Assembly (NCBI GenBank): GCA_019155205.2 | Contig: JAHNZQ020003146.1 | Span: 1,018,562-1,047,748 of the forward strand | Direction of reading: 5' to 3' | Origin: Gracilaria vermiculophylla | Taxonomy: Eukaryota; Rhodophyta; Florideophyceae; Gracilariales; Gracilariaceae | DNA length: 29,187 nt | Shown: one piece after another, positions 17,962 through 26,985 of the stretch | Layout of the letters: the number at the start of each line of letters is the position of its first letter | Numbering within the stretch: the stretch's first letter is position 1 | Position numbers and translations under genes: made by a program | Notes under the pieces: generated by a model | Database searches by the model: none | Seen by the model: the letters and a program-made list of their open reading frames with translations, nothing else | What the model was told of the DNA's origin: nothing

Positions 17962-18142
17962 CGCCGCTTCGCGACGCGCGCCCACCGCTCCGCTCGCCGG
18001 CCCACCCGCGTCCGTCCCTTGCGCCCACGTCGCTTCATCTTTACACGGTTACGCGCGCCAAAACATGCCCAACAACTTTGATTAAGTGTCCAAGTCAGCC
18101 CTCGGCAGCGCGCCCATACCGTCGCGCCGCCCCTCGCCGCCC

Positions 18143-21100
18143 TCACTGCCCCCCGTTGGCCGTCACCAGCCGCACAGCCTTGCGCGCCACCCCGTACAGC
18201 TCCTCCGCGTCCAGCTTCGCCCCATCGTCGTCCTCGCCCATCAGCAGCGCCGCAATGTCATCCAGCTCCTCCGTTTCCTTGTTTTCATCCGCGTCCGTGC
18301 TCACACCCCCGCCCTTGATCACAAGGTCGTTGATGCGATTCTTCTGCTGGGCCCGGATCAGCACCCTCTCCTCGATCGTCCCCTGCGTGATCAGCCGGTA
18401 CACCGTCACCGGCCGCTCCTGCCCCAGCCGGTGCGCCCGGTCCATCGCCTGCAGGTCCTGCGTCGGGTTCCAGTCGCTGTCGAAGAAAATCACCGTGTCG
18501 GCCGCAGTCAGGTTCAGCCCCACCCCGCCCGCCCGCGTCGATAGCAGGAAGATGAACAGCTCCTCGTTCGTCTGCCACTCCGCTACAATGTCGCGCCGGT
18601 CCGCCAGCGCGCTCTGCCCGTCCAGCCGAACAAACTTGTACCCCGTTTTCCCGCAATAGTCCTCCAGGATGTCCAGCACCCGCGTGAACTGCGAGTACAC
18701 CAGGCACTTGTGCCCTTCCGCCTTGAGCCGTCGCAGCAGCGGGTCCAGCACCGTCATCTTCCCGCAATCCGCGATCAGTCGACTTGCTTCGGGCATCTGG
18801 ATCGGCGCATTCCCAATGTGCTCCCCATACCCGCCGTCCAGCGACCTGAAAAACCTGTACACGTCCGTGCACTCATAAGTCGCCCCGCGATACGGGAACC
18901 CTGGGTACGGCAGATACGCTTCACAACTCAAAGCGCGCGACTGACGAGTGTCCCCCGGAAGGTACAGCTTTGGAAATGGCGATGCAACCTTTGGAATGTA
19001 TACCCGCGTGCACTTGAGCATTCGACTGTTCACAGCGATCATCTGCGACGGATCGTCAAATGACGCCACAACCACTTGCGTTCGCCTTCTGCGCAACGTC
19101 TCGCCTCGTGCCTCCAATAGAATTCGATGAGGTCGCGTGAGAATCTCCCGCGTTCCGCACCTTCCCTTCTGCGCCACATCGCTCCCCTCAAAGTACACCT
19201 CGTGAAGCCGCAGCAGCTCCTCATCAACGTCTGCGCCGTATCTCCTCCAATTCCACAGCAGTGCTCCGTGAATCAGCGCATCGCTAGCCTCTGAAGCAGA
19301 AATTCCCCCGCTCAGTCGCAGTATGGACATGTTTCCATCGCTGCTAAACATTTCTCGTGCCACCCTGCTTCGCACCCACGCACCATAGCGTTGACGAATT
19401 AGGTGCTGGACGTACGCAATGTCATCTTCGAAAAATCTTAAAGATCGTGGAGCCACGACTTCCAGTTGAGACCTGCACACGAGCGAAATGTCCAGTGGAG
19501 CAGCTGTCGCGTTGCTCGCAATCAGTACACTTGGTGGCGGTGCCACATGCGTTGGTGGTGGCGGAACCTGAAACTGGTACGGTGCCTGCGGAACTCGCCG
19601 CTGGAATGTCTCAGGATGGTTGCACACTTTTCGCAGTTGCATCACTAGGTTCATAAGCTTGCTTTGACGTTCGCTATTATCATTGGCAGTACCGCCCCTG
19701 TTTTGCCCTATTGCCTTGGTTAGCTCTTCCGGGGTAATATTCGCCCGAATGCTGGCATACAACTGCCGTTGTCTGGCAGACAAGGAGCAAGGTAGGTGCA
19801 CCTCCGTCTTTGGTGGCATTTCGCTCTCCACATCTCGCTTCACCCTCCGCAACATAAACGGGTCCAGCAGCGTTCTGAGACGAGAGAGGGTAGATGCGTC
19901 CAGGAACCTGTTGTTCTGTGCGTGACTTTCGATATCCTTTGCAAACCAATCGGCAAACTCCGCATGAGAGTCAAAGATCGTTGGCATGATGAAATGCAGA
20001 AGCGACCATAGCTCGGAGAGCTTGTTCTGTAAAGGAGTTCCTGTTAGCAAAAGCCGATTCCGGCACGGAAACTGCAATAGTGCGCGCCATCGAGATGAAT
20101 TACTGTTCTTGATTGCCTGGGCTTCATCGAGCACAAGATACTGCCATTTCACCCTGTTAAAGTACTTCTCGTCCATTGTCAGTGTTTCATAACTGGTGAT
20201 GCACACTTGAAACTCGGAATCGCGCCTGTACATCCGTTTGTGACTCCAATATTTCCTCAGCTCGTTTCTGTCATTCTTGTTCCCCCAATACGGAAGTACT
20301 TTCAAAGCTGGACAAAACTTTGTTACTTCTTGCTGCCAGTTATGCAGCGTTGCTTTCGGAGAGACGACCAAAAACGGCCCCCAGTTGTCCTCCTTCTCGC
20401 ATAGGTACGCCAGAAACGATATAGTCTGTAACGTTTTTCCAAGTCCCATTTCGTCTGCTAGAATGCCATTGATTCCCTGGTCATATAAAGAAACAAGCCA
20501 TGCTAAACCGCGAAGCTGGTAATCTTTCATTTTGCAATTGAGAATAGTGGGTTGGCGGACCGGCGCCACTTCCGGCTTCTCTGATCCAGCGAGTTTCGTC
20601 TCAGACTCTGGCTTCGCAACAGTGCTGCCGGCAGGGGCATGCGCAACTTTTCCATCAACGTTCTTTTCGGCTTCAATCTGCTCAATAACTTCTCTCTCTG
20701 CATCGGTTACACCGTTCATGTCTAAACTTTCCATGGCGGCCGCTCTATTGGCAGCAGCTTTCTCGGAGGCTTCCATAGCAACGTTCTTCTTCTTTTTGGT
20801 TTCGGTATCAAACTGTTCGATCTGCGCCCGATGTCTCGCCACGAGCTCCCATGCCTTGTCTTCAGCAATTTTTCGCAGCTCTTCATCTTGTTCAGCTCCC
20901 GTAATAGAGTCTATATCTTTCCCGCTGCCTTGCTGCTGCTTCTTTTTCTTTGCCTCTGCCGCCCTTTCTCGTCCATCTGCCTCAGCAGTTGCTTTAGTTT
21001 TTGCTTTCAAAAAGTTTGAAAACGCTTCGGATTGACCAAGCAAGAACTTTAACTTATTCTTCTGCCTTTGCGCTTCTCTTTCATCGGCTTCTTGCTTTCT

Positions 21101-21961
21101 ATGTTCTTGAGCTTTAGCCATTAATCTCTTTCTCTCCTCCTGACGCTCCTTGTCCTCCTTCTTCCAGTATCCGAGCACATCTCGAACAATGCGTCGCGCA
21201 CGGCGGTGAGCTTCATCAATGATACGGACACTGCGGAAGGCAGTTTTGCGCGATTCTTTTGCACAAGCAGTTGCATAAACTTTGGCAAATCTCGTGCGTG
21301 ATGTGGTTACAGTTTGGCGGAGCTTGGCCATTTTGGCAATCTCGCTGGGCTTAATGGTGTTCCTGTACGCTATAGTGTAGTCGACAGGTTTCTTTGGCTT
21401 CTCGATTTCTTTCACTCGTTTAGGGGGCTTCTCACCAGGGGGGGGTATAATAGCATGTCTCTTTGCGGAACCGTTAGGAATGTCTGTTCCTGATGTGCGA
21501 CCCAAGGGTTTGCGACCCTTCATGTGTTTCTTCTTGATAGTAATGGAACCGAGCTCGCCACCAATTGACTTGTCTTTCCTACCGGCTCTGAACTTTGCCT
21601 CAACTCGGTCGAGGTCTCGTTCGAACGCAGTAAGGACGCAGTGGTCGTCAAAAGTGACAGGAATGATAAGTGGAGTTCCGCACACAATAAGTTTCGTGCT
21701 GTCCATTGCGTCATCTTCGGCGAGCCAACTGGCATGCATTACCCTCTTGGCTATCTTTTTATCGACACATGCTCGACGTAGCGCACCAGCGTGGTCCAGC
21801 GCACCAGCTGCAGCTATAGATCTAGAGCCATCAGCCCTTTGAGTCATCATGCTCTCAAAGACAACATTGGCCGGGGGCCCATCCTCGGTGAGGGGTTCGC
21901 CATCGTCCAGGGGCATGGAGTGTCGCTGACTATAAGAATTAGTACGATGGGAACGCTGCAT
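18143..21961 (-). CDS. INO80: INO80 chromatin-remodelling ATPase
   Basis: A single-exon, 1272-residue Snf2-family ATPase, the catalytic subunit of the INO80 complex that slides nucleosomes and handles H2A.Z. Residues about 200-320 match the DBINO domain (RRARRIVRDVLGYWKK, then the Arg/Lys-rich helix ending LKFLLGQSEAFSNFL). The ATPase core begins near 478: motif I DEMGLGKT (503-510), DEAQ box (612-615, the INO80/SWR1-type variant) and LLTGTPLQN (637-645). A long insertion of roughly 300 residues (about 785-1070) splits the two lobes, as expected for this subfamily. The second lobe carries VYSQFTRVLDILEDY, RAGGVGLNLTAADTVIFFD and AMDRAHRLGQ (1172-1181). The acidic C-terminal tail contains EELDDIAALLMGEDDDG. 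Base composition shifts along the gene: the 3' end (18.1-18.9 kb) is much more GC-rich than the 5' half. Confidence 0.95.
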   Translation of the reverse strand: MQRSHRTNSYSQRHSMPLDDGEPLTEDGPPANVVFESMMTQRADGSRSIAAAGALDHAGALRRACVDKKIAKRVMHASWLAEDDAMDSTKLIVCGTPLIIPVTFDDHCVLTAFERDLDRVEAKFRAGRKDKSIGGELGSITIKKKHMKGRKPLGRTSGTDIPNGSAKRHAIIPPPGEKPPKRVKEIEKPKKPVDYTIAYRNTIKPSEIAKMAKLRQTVTTSRTRFAKVYATACAKESRKTAFRSVRIIDEAHRRARRIVRDVLGYWKKEDKERQEERKRLMAKAQEHRKQEADEREAQRQKNKLKFLLGQSEAFSNFLKAKTKATAEADGRERAAEAKKKKQQQGSGKDIDSITGAEQDEELRKIAEDKAWELVARHRAQIEQFDTETKKKKNVAMEASEKAAANRAAAMESLDMNGVTDAEREVIEQIEAEKNVDGKVAHAPAGSTVAKPESETKLAGSEKPEVAPVRQPTILNCKMKDYQLRGLAWLVSLYDQGINGILADEMGLGKTLQTISFLAYLCEKEDNWGPFLVVSPKATLHNWQQEVTKFCPALKVLPYWGNKNDRNELRKYWSHKRMYRRDSEFQVCITSYETLTMDEKYFNRVKWQYLVLDEAQAIKNSNSSRWRALLQFPCRNRLLLTGTPLQNKLSELWSLLHFIMPTIFDSHAEFADWFAKDIESHAQNNRFLDASTLSRLRTLLDPFMLRRVKRDVESEMPPKTEVHLPCSLSARQRQLYASIRANITPEELTKAIGQNRGGTANDNSERQSKLMNLVMQLRKVCNHPETFQRRVPQAPYQFQVPPPPTHVAPPPSVLIASNATAAPLDISLVCRSQLEVVAPRSLRFFEDDIAYVQHLIRQRYGAWVRSRVAREMFSSDGNMSILRLSGGISASEASDALIHGALLWNWRRYGADVDEELLRLHEVYFEGSDVAQKGRCGTREILTRPHRILLEARGETLRRRRTQVVVASFDDPSQMIAVNSRMLKCTRVYIPKVASPFPKLYLPGDTRQSRALSCEAYLPYPGFPYRGATYECTDVYRFFRSLDGGYGEHIGNAPIQMPEASRLIADCGKMTVLDPLLRRLKAEGHKCLVYSQFTRVLDILEDYCGKTGYKFVRLDGQSALADRRDIVAEWQTNEELFIFLLSTRAGGVGLNLTAADTVIFFDSDWNPTQDLQAMDRAHRLGQERPVTVYRLITQGTIEERVLIRAQQKNRINDLVIKGGGVSTDADENKETEELDDIAALLMGEDDDGAKLDAEELYGVARKAVRLVTANGGQ

Positions 21962-22564
21962 ATTGGAAACAAATTCGCAGCGAAAACGGCAGCGAAAACG
22001 GTTGGAGGGGGTGCCAGGAGGGCGGCCAGCAACTGGGACACGAGTTAGAGAATCGGGGAGTTAAAAAGGGAGCAACAGTCAATGGCTCACTGCAATGAGA
22101 AACCAGAACTTCGACTGCTTGCGGAGCGTGCGGCCTGGAGCATGCGACGCAGTTGTTCCGACATCAGACTTTGAGTTGCCGATACTCTGTACGTCGGCGC
22201 GCCTGCGACGCCACATTTTTTTCAACGCTTAGATCGTCTGTTTCCCGACGTGAAGGCAACACACGTGCGCGCCTTCGTCCGACGGAGCACTTGCCCTTTG
22301 TTTTCGCATTCTGACGCCTTACTGCTCCAGCCAATCAGTGCATGTTGTCAATTCTGTGCATTACAGTTGCCTCTAAATTTCGAAACTTTTTCGGCGGTGC
22401 GACTCCATCTGTAAGATCTGGGGAATTAACGAGAGACTAGCCTTAACCATGCCTTGGAATCGTTGTTTGCAAAGGGCGAGCCAGAGGCCACGCATCAGCT
22501 TCGTGGAGACCGTCTCAAGAAGACAATCTTCGCAACGGATCTATACATCGAACGGTGTTCTTCG
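21962..22564. promoter_or_regulatory. Bidirectional promoter region, INO80 / Nudix hydrolase
   Basis: About 600 bp between divergent starts. A CCAAT pentamer is present at 22331-22335 on the plus strand, upstream of the Nudix gene. The Nudix frame is open back to an ATG at 22454, so the last part may be coding leader. No other gene-like content. Confidence 0.4.
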
Positions 22565-23343
22565 ATGCTACGCTTATGCTTTCTACCAGTTAGAAACATT
22601 GCAATCTGCTGTCATCCGAGAAGGGCGTCATTGAAGTCTTGCCCAACCCGGTTGAAACCAAGCATGACCGAGGTTTCCTCCGAGGAGCATTTTGATGTCC
22701 TGAACGAAGACGGAACCCCACTGGGTTTTTCAAAAGCTCGCTCCCTGGTACACAGAGATGGTGACTGGCACAGGTCTACTCACATTTGGGTTTTTTCTGC
22801 GCGAGGAGAAGTTTTGGTTCAGATGCGCTCGTCTTTAAAAGACACTTTTCCGGTAGGTCATAGACAGTCACAAACTCTGCTTCAATATATCTAAACTCTA
22901 ATAACACAATACACGATTGCATCCCGCACACAATCGTTCAGGGGCGATGGGATGTTTCAGCTGCGGGGCACATTTCTGCAGGCGGGGTTAGCCGGACATC
23001 TGCAACCCGGGAACTTGAAGAGGAGCTAGGAATACATCTGCAAGAGGGGGAACAGCTAGAATTCCTAACCTCTGTCAAAGCCTCAGCTACAGGCCGCACA
23101 GACAGGCATGGACCGTACGTAGATAACGAGATTCAAGATATCTATGTCTACAGGCCAAAGGAAACTATTCCTGCCAACAAAATGATTCTCCAGAGGGAAG
23201 AAGTTGATAGAGTCGAGTATTGGTCGTGGCCCCAATACCGAGAAAAGAGCCTCAGTGACGACCAATTGTTAGTACCGAGAAGCGCAATGTACAAACAGAA
23301 GGCATTTCCGCTGTTGGAAAAAGTCGCCGTACAGAGTTCATGA
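22565..23343 (+). CDS. Nudix hydrolase (plant NUDX3 N-domain type), two exons
   Basis: Spliced model: exons 22565-22852 and 22942-23343, one GT..AG intron of 89 nt in phase 0, giving 229 residues. The conserved protein starts near the ATG at 22664 (MTEVSSEEHFDVLNEDG); the 33 residues before it (basic, Cys/Leu-rich, no acid) look like an organelle-targeting leader, and the frame reaches an earlier ATG at 22454. The Nudix box reads GHISAGGVSRTSATRELEEELGI: the REUxEExGU half that binds metal is intact, but the Glu usually six residues after the first Gly is Gly. The wording around it (HRDGDWHRSTHIWVF, KDTFPGRWDVSAAGHISAG) matches the N-terminal Nudix domain of plant NUDX3, which there is fused to a dipeptidyl-peptidase III domain. 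Here it stands alone. Substrate unknown. Confidence 0.88.
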
Positions 23344-23645
23344 TGCTCGTGTCAGGGTCCAAGTAAAACGGCCACAATGCATCCATTCATTCTCCAGTAT
23401 GATGGTTAGCTGCATGATATTGCTTGAATTTCGGAACGGGAGGCGTCACCATCTTTCTTTTTGAATTGCAATGGATCAGTGGTGCATTGAATCGAAGCTT
23501 ATTGCCCTTCTAGCTGTATGCTTATCGAGCTACGCACGCTCGGAAGAACATCATCAAAAAACTTAGGACACTTTGCAGAACGTTCAGGACGTTCCGTATT
23601 AACTTTTTGATGTTTCCATAAGACATATTATTGTCATAGGTTGGA
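23344..23645. other. Convergent 3' intergenic region
   Basis: 302 bp between the stops of the Nudix gene (plus) and the coiled-coil gene (minus). It presumably contains both 3' UTRs and polyadenylation sites. No ORF of note. Confidence 0.5.
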
Positions 23646-24341
23646 CTAACGAACGCTGTTCGAAGATTCATATTCCTTGAACTGTGATAATGTGTTCCAA
23701 ACATCTTCTATACGTTCGTGCTCTGGCACATCTTTGTTATAATTGAAAGGAATCACATCATTCGTTTGAGGCTTAGTAAAGAATCCTCTGAAGTCGTTTG
23801 GATCTCCGCCTTCTTTCAGGTATGATGCCGACAACAACTTGAGTACTTTTAGAGTAAATTCCTTTGTTGGAACTTCGAATTTTTCTTTCTGGTATACATG
23901 ATTGTTGAACTGCTCCAGGCGTTGCATGGGACCATCTAGTTCTCTGACCTTTTCACGTAGTTCTTTGTTATCATCACTTTCCCTGATGAATGTATCCAGT
24001 AACTCTTTCTTGAGGTGTTCAAGACTCTCAATTTCCTTCTGCTGCTCTTCTAGCAAAGAGGTGTCATTTACAGCTTCCTGAACCTTTCTTGAATCATTTA
24101 CCCAATTTTGATGCTCCTGCTGCAGCTCCTCGACGTCGGCAGCCCTTTTGAAGTCAGTGTCGTGCTTCATGTCTCCCAGAGCAAAGATCTCCTGTTTAAC
24201 GCTCTTGTATTCTTCTTCATAACTTCTACTCAATTGAATAAATCTGGCATAGGCGTCATTCCATATACGTTTTTTTTTTAAATTCTCGCCGTTGTCTGTG
24301 AACGCGGGGCCGCTTTGTTCTCTCTGGTTCGCATCTGCCAT
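23646..24341 (-). CDS. Coiled-coil protein of unknown function
   Basis: A 231-residue hydrophilic protein from ATG 24341. The frame is open further to 24461, but the extra 40 residues are Cys/aromatic-rich and unlike the body, so the inner start is preferred. Residues about 25-165 form long heptad-rich helices (WNDAYARFIQLSRSYEEEYKS, EEQQKEIESLEHLKKELL, NKELREKVRELDGPMQRLEQF). A compact C-terminal part of about 65 residues follows, with DFRGFFTKPQTNDVIPFNYN and IEDVWNTLSQF. The layout of a dimerising coiled coil plus a small C-terminal globular domain recalls kinetochore or tethering subunits, but I see no decisive motif and do not assign a family. Single exon; convergent with the Nudix gene. 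Confidence 0.75.
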   Translation of the reverse strand: MADANQREQSGPAFTDNGENLKKKRIWNDAYARFIQLSRSYEEEYKSVKQEIFALGDMKHDTDFKRAADVEELQQEHQNWVNDSRKVQEAVNDTSLLEEQQKEIESLEHLKKELLDTFIRESDDNKELREKVRELDGPMQRLEQFNNHVYQKEKFEVPTKEFTLKVLKLLSASYLKEGGDPNDFRGFFTKPQTNDVIPFNYNKDVPEHERIEDVWNTLSQFKEYESSNSVR

Positions 24342-25142
24342 GGCGCGCGCAACCACATACACAGACCACCTAAATCCAACTCTTGTTTTGTTCGAGACTT
24401 CGAAGTTGAAGCAATTCAAGTAACGGCAGACAGAGCAAGGGGGGAAAGATGTTACTTTCAATCGACCTGGGGTTGCTCGTCTGCGTTCTAACGTTCAGGG
24501 ATCGATTGCGGACGACACAAAACGGCTAGTTTCTCTTCTGACTATTTAAATTTTTGAAATTGAAGCCAACCCTTGCTTTTCTTGCAGAACAGATATTTAG
24601 ACACTTTCATTGGACCACTTGGTTGCAGTACATTGGTGTTTGCATATCCATGATCTGCGGCAAGGCCCACCTCAGACTCTGCAATTGACCGCAAAGGCAG
24701 CATTGCCAAGAGTATCTCGGTGAACAAACGGGAAGCATGACTCGTGTTGTAAAGTAGCGTAAATCGATTGTACAGTAGTAATGTGAGGCGGAAAGAGATG
24801 GTGCATCGAGATATCTTAATTAAGTAGGCTTGTAATCTTTACCCCTTGAACCGTTTGCTACGAAAAGTTTAATAAGCTCCGGTCCGCACGGTGCATCCGG
24901 TCAGTCCACAGGTGGTCAGCACCCCTGAACGCCTGCTACAGCAACTCTCGAGAACGAATCAGCATCTAGACATAGCCAACTTGGTTATTACACATATTTG
25001 GGAGCTTTGTTAGACACCCCTTCATCGAAGCAGAAGTTTGGATCGCTGCGGATCAAATTGAACGGAGAGCTGCTGGTTGGAACCCCTACTTGCAAGCAAA
25101 CAGGGATCTGCCGCCTTCGAAAGTTTTAAAACTCGCGGCACC
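24342..25142. other. Divergent intergenic region without a recognised gene
   Basis: About 800 bp between the starts of the coiled-coil gene (minus) and the plastid zinc-finger gene (plus). It should hold both promoters. It is moderately AT-rich with no clear TATA box. Short frames such as 24542-24727 (minus) resemble nothing known. Confidence 0.45.
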
Positions 25143-25517
25143 ATGAATCACAGCATGGCAGCTGAAAGGACGAGCAGACTCCCAGCATTGTTCGTTACAC
25201 CTACCATTTTGTCGTGTCAAGCAACATCCACACGACGAATAGTACCAGCAGTAACTTGTATGGCTGAAAAAAATGAGTGCCCTGCATGTGGAAGGGGCGA
25301 AGGAGCAATTACAGGCTGTGACGGAAGCGGCCGAATTGCTGGTGGCCTCGGCGCTGTCGTGAGCTGGTGGCCCATTAAGGCGTACAGACCATGTCCTGAG
25401 TACTTGAAGGCAAAGAAAACGTACAGAAGATCAGGGCAATCACTTGAAGAAATTGCCTTCGGCCGGAAAGGTGCTGGTGATGATCTATCCATAAGGGAGA
25501 GGCTGGGCGGAAAGTAG
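25143..25517 (+). CDS. Plastid-targeted half DnaJ-type zinc-finger protein
   Basis: A 124-residue protein starting at ATG 25143 (the open frame goes back to a TTG at 25077, which I reject). Residues 1 to about 40 are Ser/Thr/Arg-rich with no acid cluster and read as a plastid transit peptide. The mature part begins with ECPACGRGEG (C46, C49), followed by GCDGSGR (C59) and YRPCPEY (C84). These are remnants of the CxxCxGxG repeats of the DnaJ/BSD2 zinc fold: only the first pair is complete, and the second and third pairs have lost one Cys each. The end contains KKTYRRSGQSLEEIAFG, a basic conserved-looking segment. Proteins of this type in plastids act as small chaperones or photosystem assembly factors; which one this is cannot be said. 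Confidence 0.65.
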   Translation: MNHSMAAERTSRLPALFVTPTILSCQATSTRRIVPAVTCMAEKNECPACGRGEGAITGCDGSGRIAGGLGAVVSWWPIKAYRPCPEYLKAKKTYRRSGQSLEEIAFGRKGAGDDLSIRERLGGK

Positions 25518-26250
25518 CCAGTTGCGTTTCTTTTGACCCGCGAAGTGGACGTAGAGGATTAAGAGGACAGTAATTTTGCACCTGCCCGTCGAGGTGGAGG
25601 TTTTTTGTGTTTGTGAGTGACGTACGACGCTCGTCGACGGATTTCTGCACTCAGTGTTCTGCATTGTAAACCGTATTCGAGCCACAGATACATTCCTTTT
25701 GTATGCTGCTCACCATTAAGTTGACACTACAAGTCACCGGCAGTTCACTCGCAAAGCGATGCACAGCCCACGCGCCGTACGATTTGGTTGATTTACATGA
25801 AGAGAAAAATATCGTTATGCCTCCCTGTTCCGTGTTTGGCTACACGTCGCTTTGCGACGTAATGAAAGCTGCTATTGGCCTTCTTTTGGCCATATCATGG
25901 TTCATCTCTTCCACTCGACAAATTTGATCTGCTGCTCGACTAGAAAACAGGCGAGAATCAGAACTAGGCTAAGGCATAGCAAACTTTTCCGAAATCAGAA
26001 CCCCTACGTGCAAGTCAACGGACGTAGGATAGTATTAGTGGGAGAAAGCCAGCCACTATCCCCTCACGTGAGCCGTCGTATGGAACAGTGGCGTTTGCGT
26101 CCGTTCAGTACGAACGCAATCTTTCCCAGTCAGGATTACTTCAGAAGAGGCCTTTTGTTCGCGTGCCGATTACCTTCAGAGAAACGTGAGCAATTACCGC
26201 AGAAGCGAGAACTCCACTGCATGCGAGAAGGTCCTAGCTAACACTCGGCC
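25518..26250. other. Intergenic region without a recognised gene
   Basis: About 730 bp between two plus-strand genes. Two modest plus frames (25703-25927 and one ending at 26241) match nothing known; the second has no ATG at its start. It should hold the 3' UTR of the zinc-finger gene and the promoter of the next. Confidence 0.4.
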
Positions 26251-26985
26251 ATGGAACCAACCAAACATGTACTCAAGTTCTATATTGCCAGTTCGTGCAG
26301 TGATAGGAAAAGCTCGACAAATATTCGCGCCGGATGGTTTGCCGTGCTTCGAAATGGGTCTTGCAGAATCGAATTTCATCGACCTCTTTGTCTGGAATGT
26401 GACAATGGACGTCAAACTAACCTTCGTGCCCTCCTCCGCTGTCTCACTTTCATAGCAACAGCTACGCATGAACTCGCTAAAACTGGAATGAGAGAGGTGG
26501 ATAATTTTGCTCTCTGCGACGCCCGGCCTCTAGGCTTCGGAAACATGACAGTCGAAGTCTTCACGTCTGAGAAAACAGAACTTCTCGCAAAACTTAGTCG
26601 TGGCTATTATAAAGCACACGAGGACTTGCATCGTACCATTCAAGAGATCTCAACATGTCTCAAACAAATCGGTATTTCTCTTCGAGTTGGTTCGGTGTCG
26701 CAAGAAGAAGAGTCAATGAAATACGCCGTAGCCTCGGCGAACTATGCCCATGAAGATGGAGCGTCTGCTTATTGTGTCACTTGTGACTTCAGATGCGGAG
26801 GTGATTTTTCCCAAATGATTGAACATCTGAAGGCCGATCACATGAATCGTAATCCGAACGAGGAAGCGGGTCGTGTCGCTGATTTTGCGGGACGACATGC
26901 TTGGTCAATTTGCGGAAAGTGCGCAACAGCCTTCTTGGACGCTGAAGAACTGTTGGAGCATCGCCGAAACTTTCAGTGTCGCTAA
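26251..26985 (+). CDS. RNase H-like-fold protein with two C-terminal zinc fingers
   Basis: A single-exon, 244-residue protein. Residues about 5-150 follow the secondary-structure order of an RNase HI fold: opening strands (HVLKFYIASS, IRAGWFAVLRNG), a first helix that normally carries the catalytic Glu (GRQTNLRALLRCLTFIATA), a strand-turn that normally carries the next Asp (TVEVFTSEKTELLAKL), and a later amphipathic helix and strand (IQEISTCLKQIGISLRVG). The expected acidic residues are replaced (Leu for Glu, Ser for Asp), so if the fold is right it is probably inactive. The C-terminus has a C2H2 finger (C175, C178, H192, H197) and a C2HC finger (C221, C224, H237, C243). The zinc fingers are seen directly; the RNase H-like assignment is inference from pattern. 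Function unknown; nucleic-acid binding is likely. Confidence 0.7.
   Translation: MEPTKHVLKFYIASSCSDRKSSTNIRAGWFAVLRNGSCRIEFHRPLCLECDNGRQTNLRALLRCLTFIATATHELAKTGMREVDNFALCDARPLGFGNMTVEVFTSEKTELLAKLSRGYYKAHEDLHRTIQEISTCLKQIGISLRVGSVSQEEESMKYAVASANYAHEDGASAYCVTCDFRCGGDFSQMIEHLKADHMNRNPNEEAGRVADFAGRHAWSICGKCATAFLDAEELLEHRRNFQCR

Larger units (their letters stand above)
17349..18142. promoter_or_regulatory. Upstream region of the MYB gene / 3' region of INO80
   Basis: 794 bp between two minus-strand genes. It must contain the INO80 3' UTR at its right end and the MYB promoter and 5' UTR at its left end. It is extremely GC-rich and is dominated by short tandem repeats (17491-17530 and 17854-17961). 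The open frames on both strands are repeat-driven and match no family. Confidence 0.5.

Noticed and set aside
16922..18085. Plus-strand repeat-rich ORFs over the MYB upstream region
   Set aside because: Gly/Arg/Ala/Pro runs arise from G-runs and tandem repeats of 10 and 27 bp that keep frames open; no conserved residue pattern.
20532..21035. Plus-strand Ser/Phe-rich ORF inside INO80
   Set aside because: It is the antisense of the Lys/Glu/Ala-rich linker of INO80, which explains its composition.
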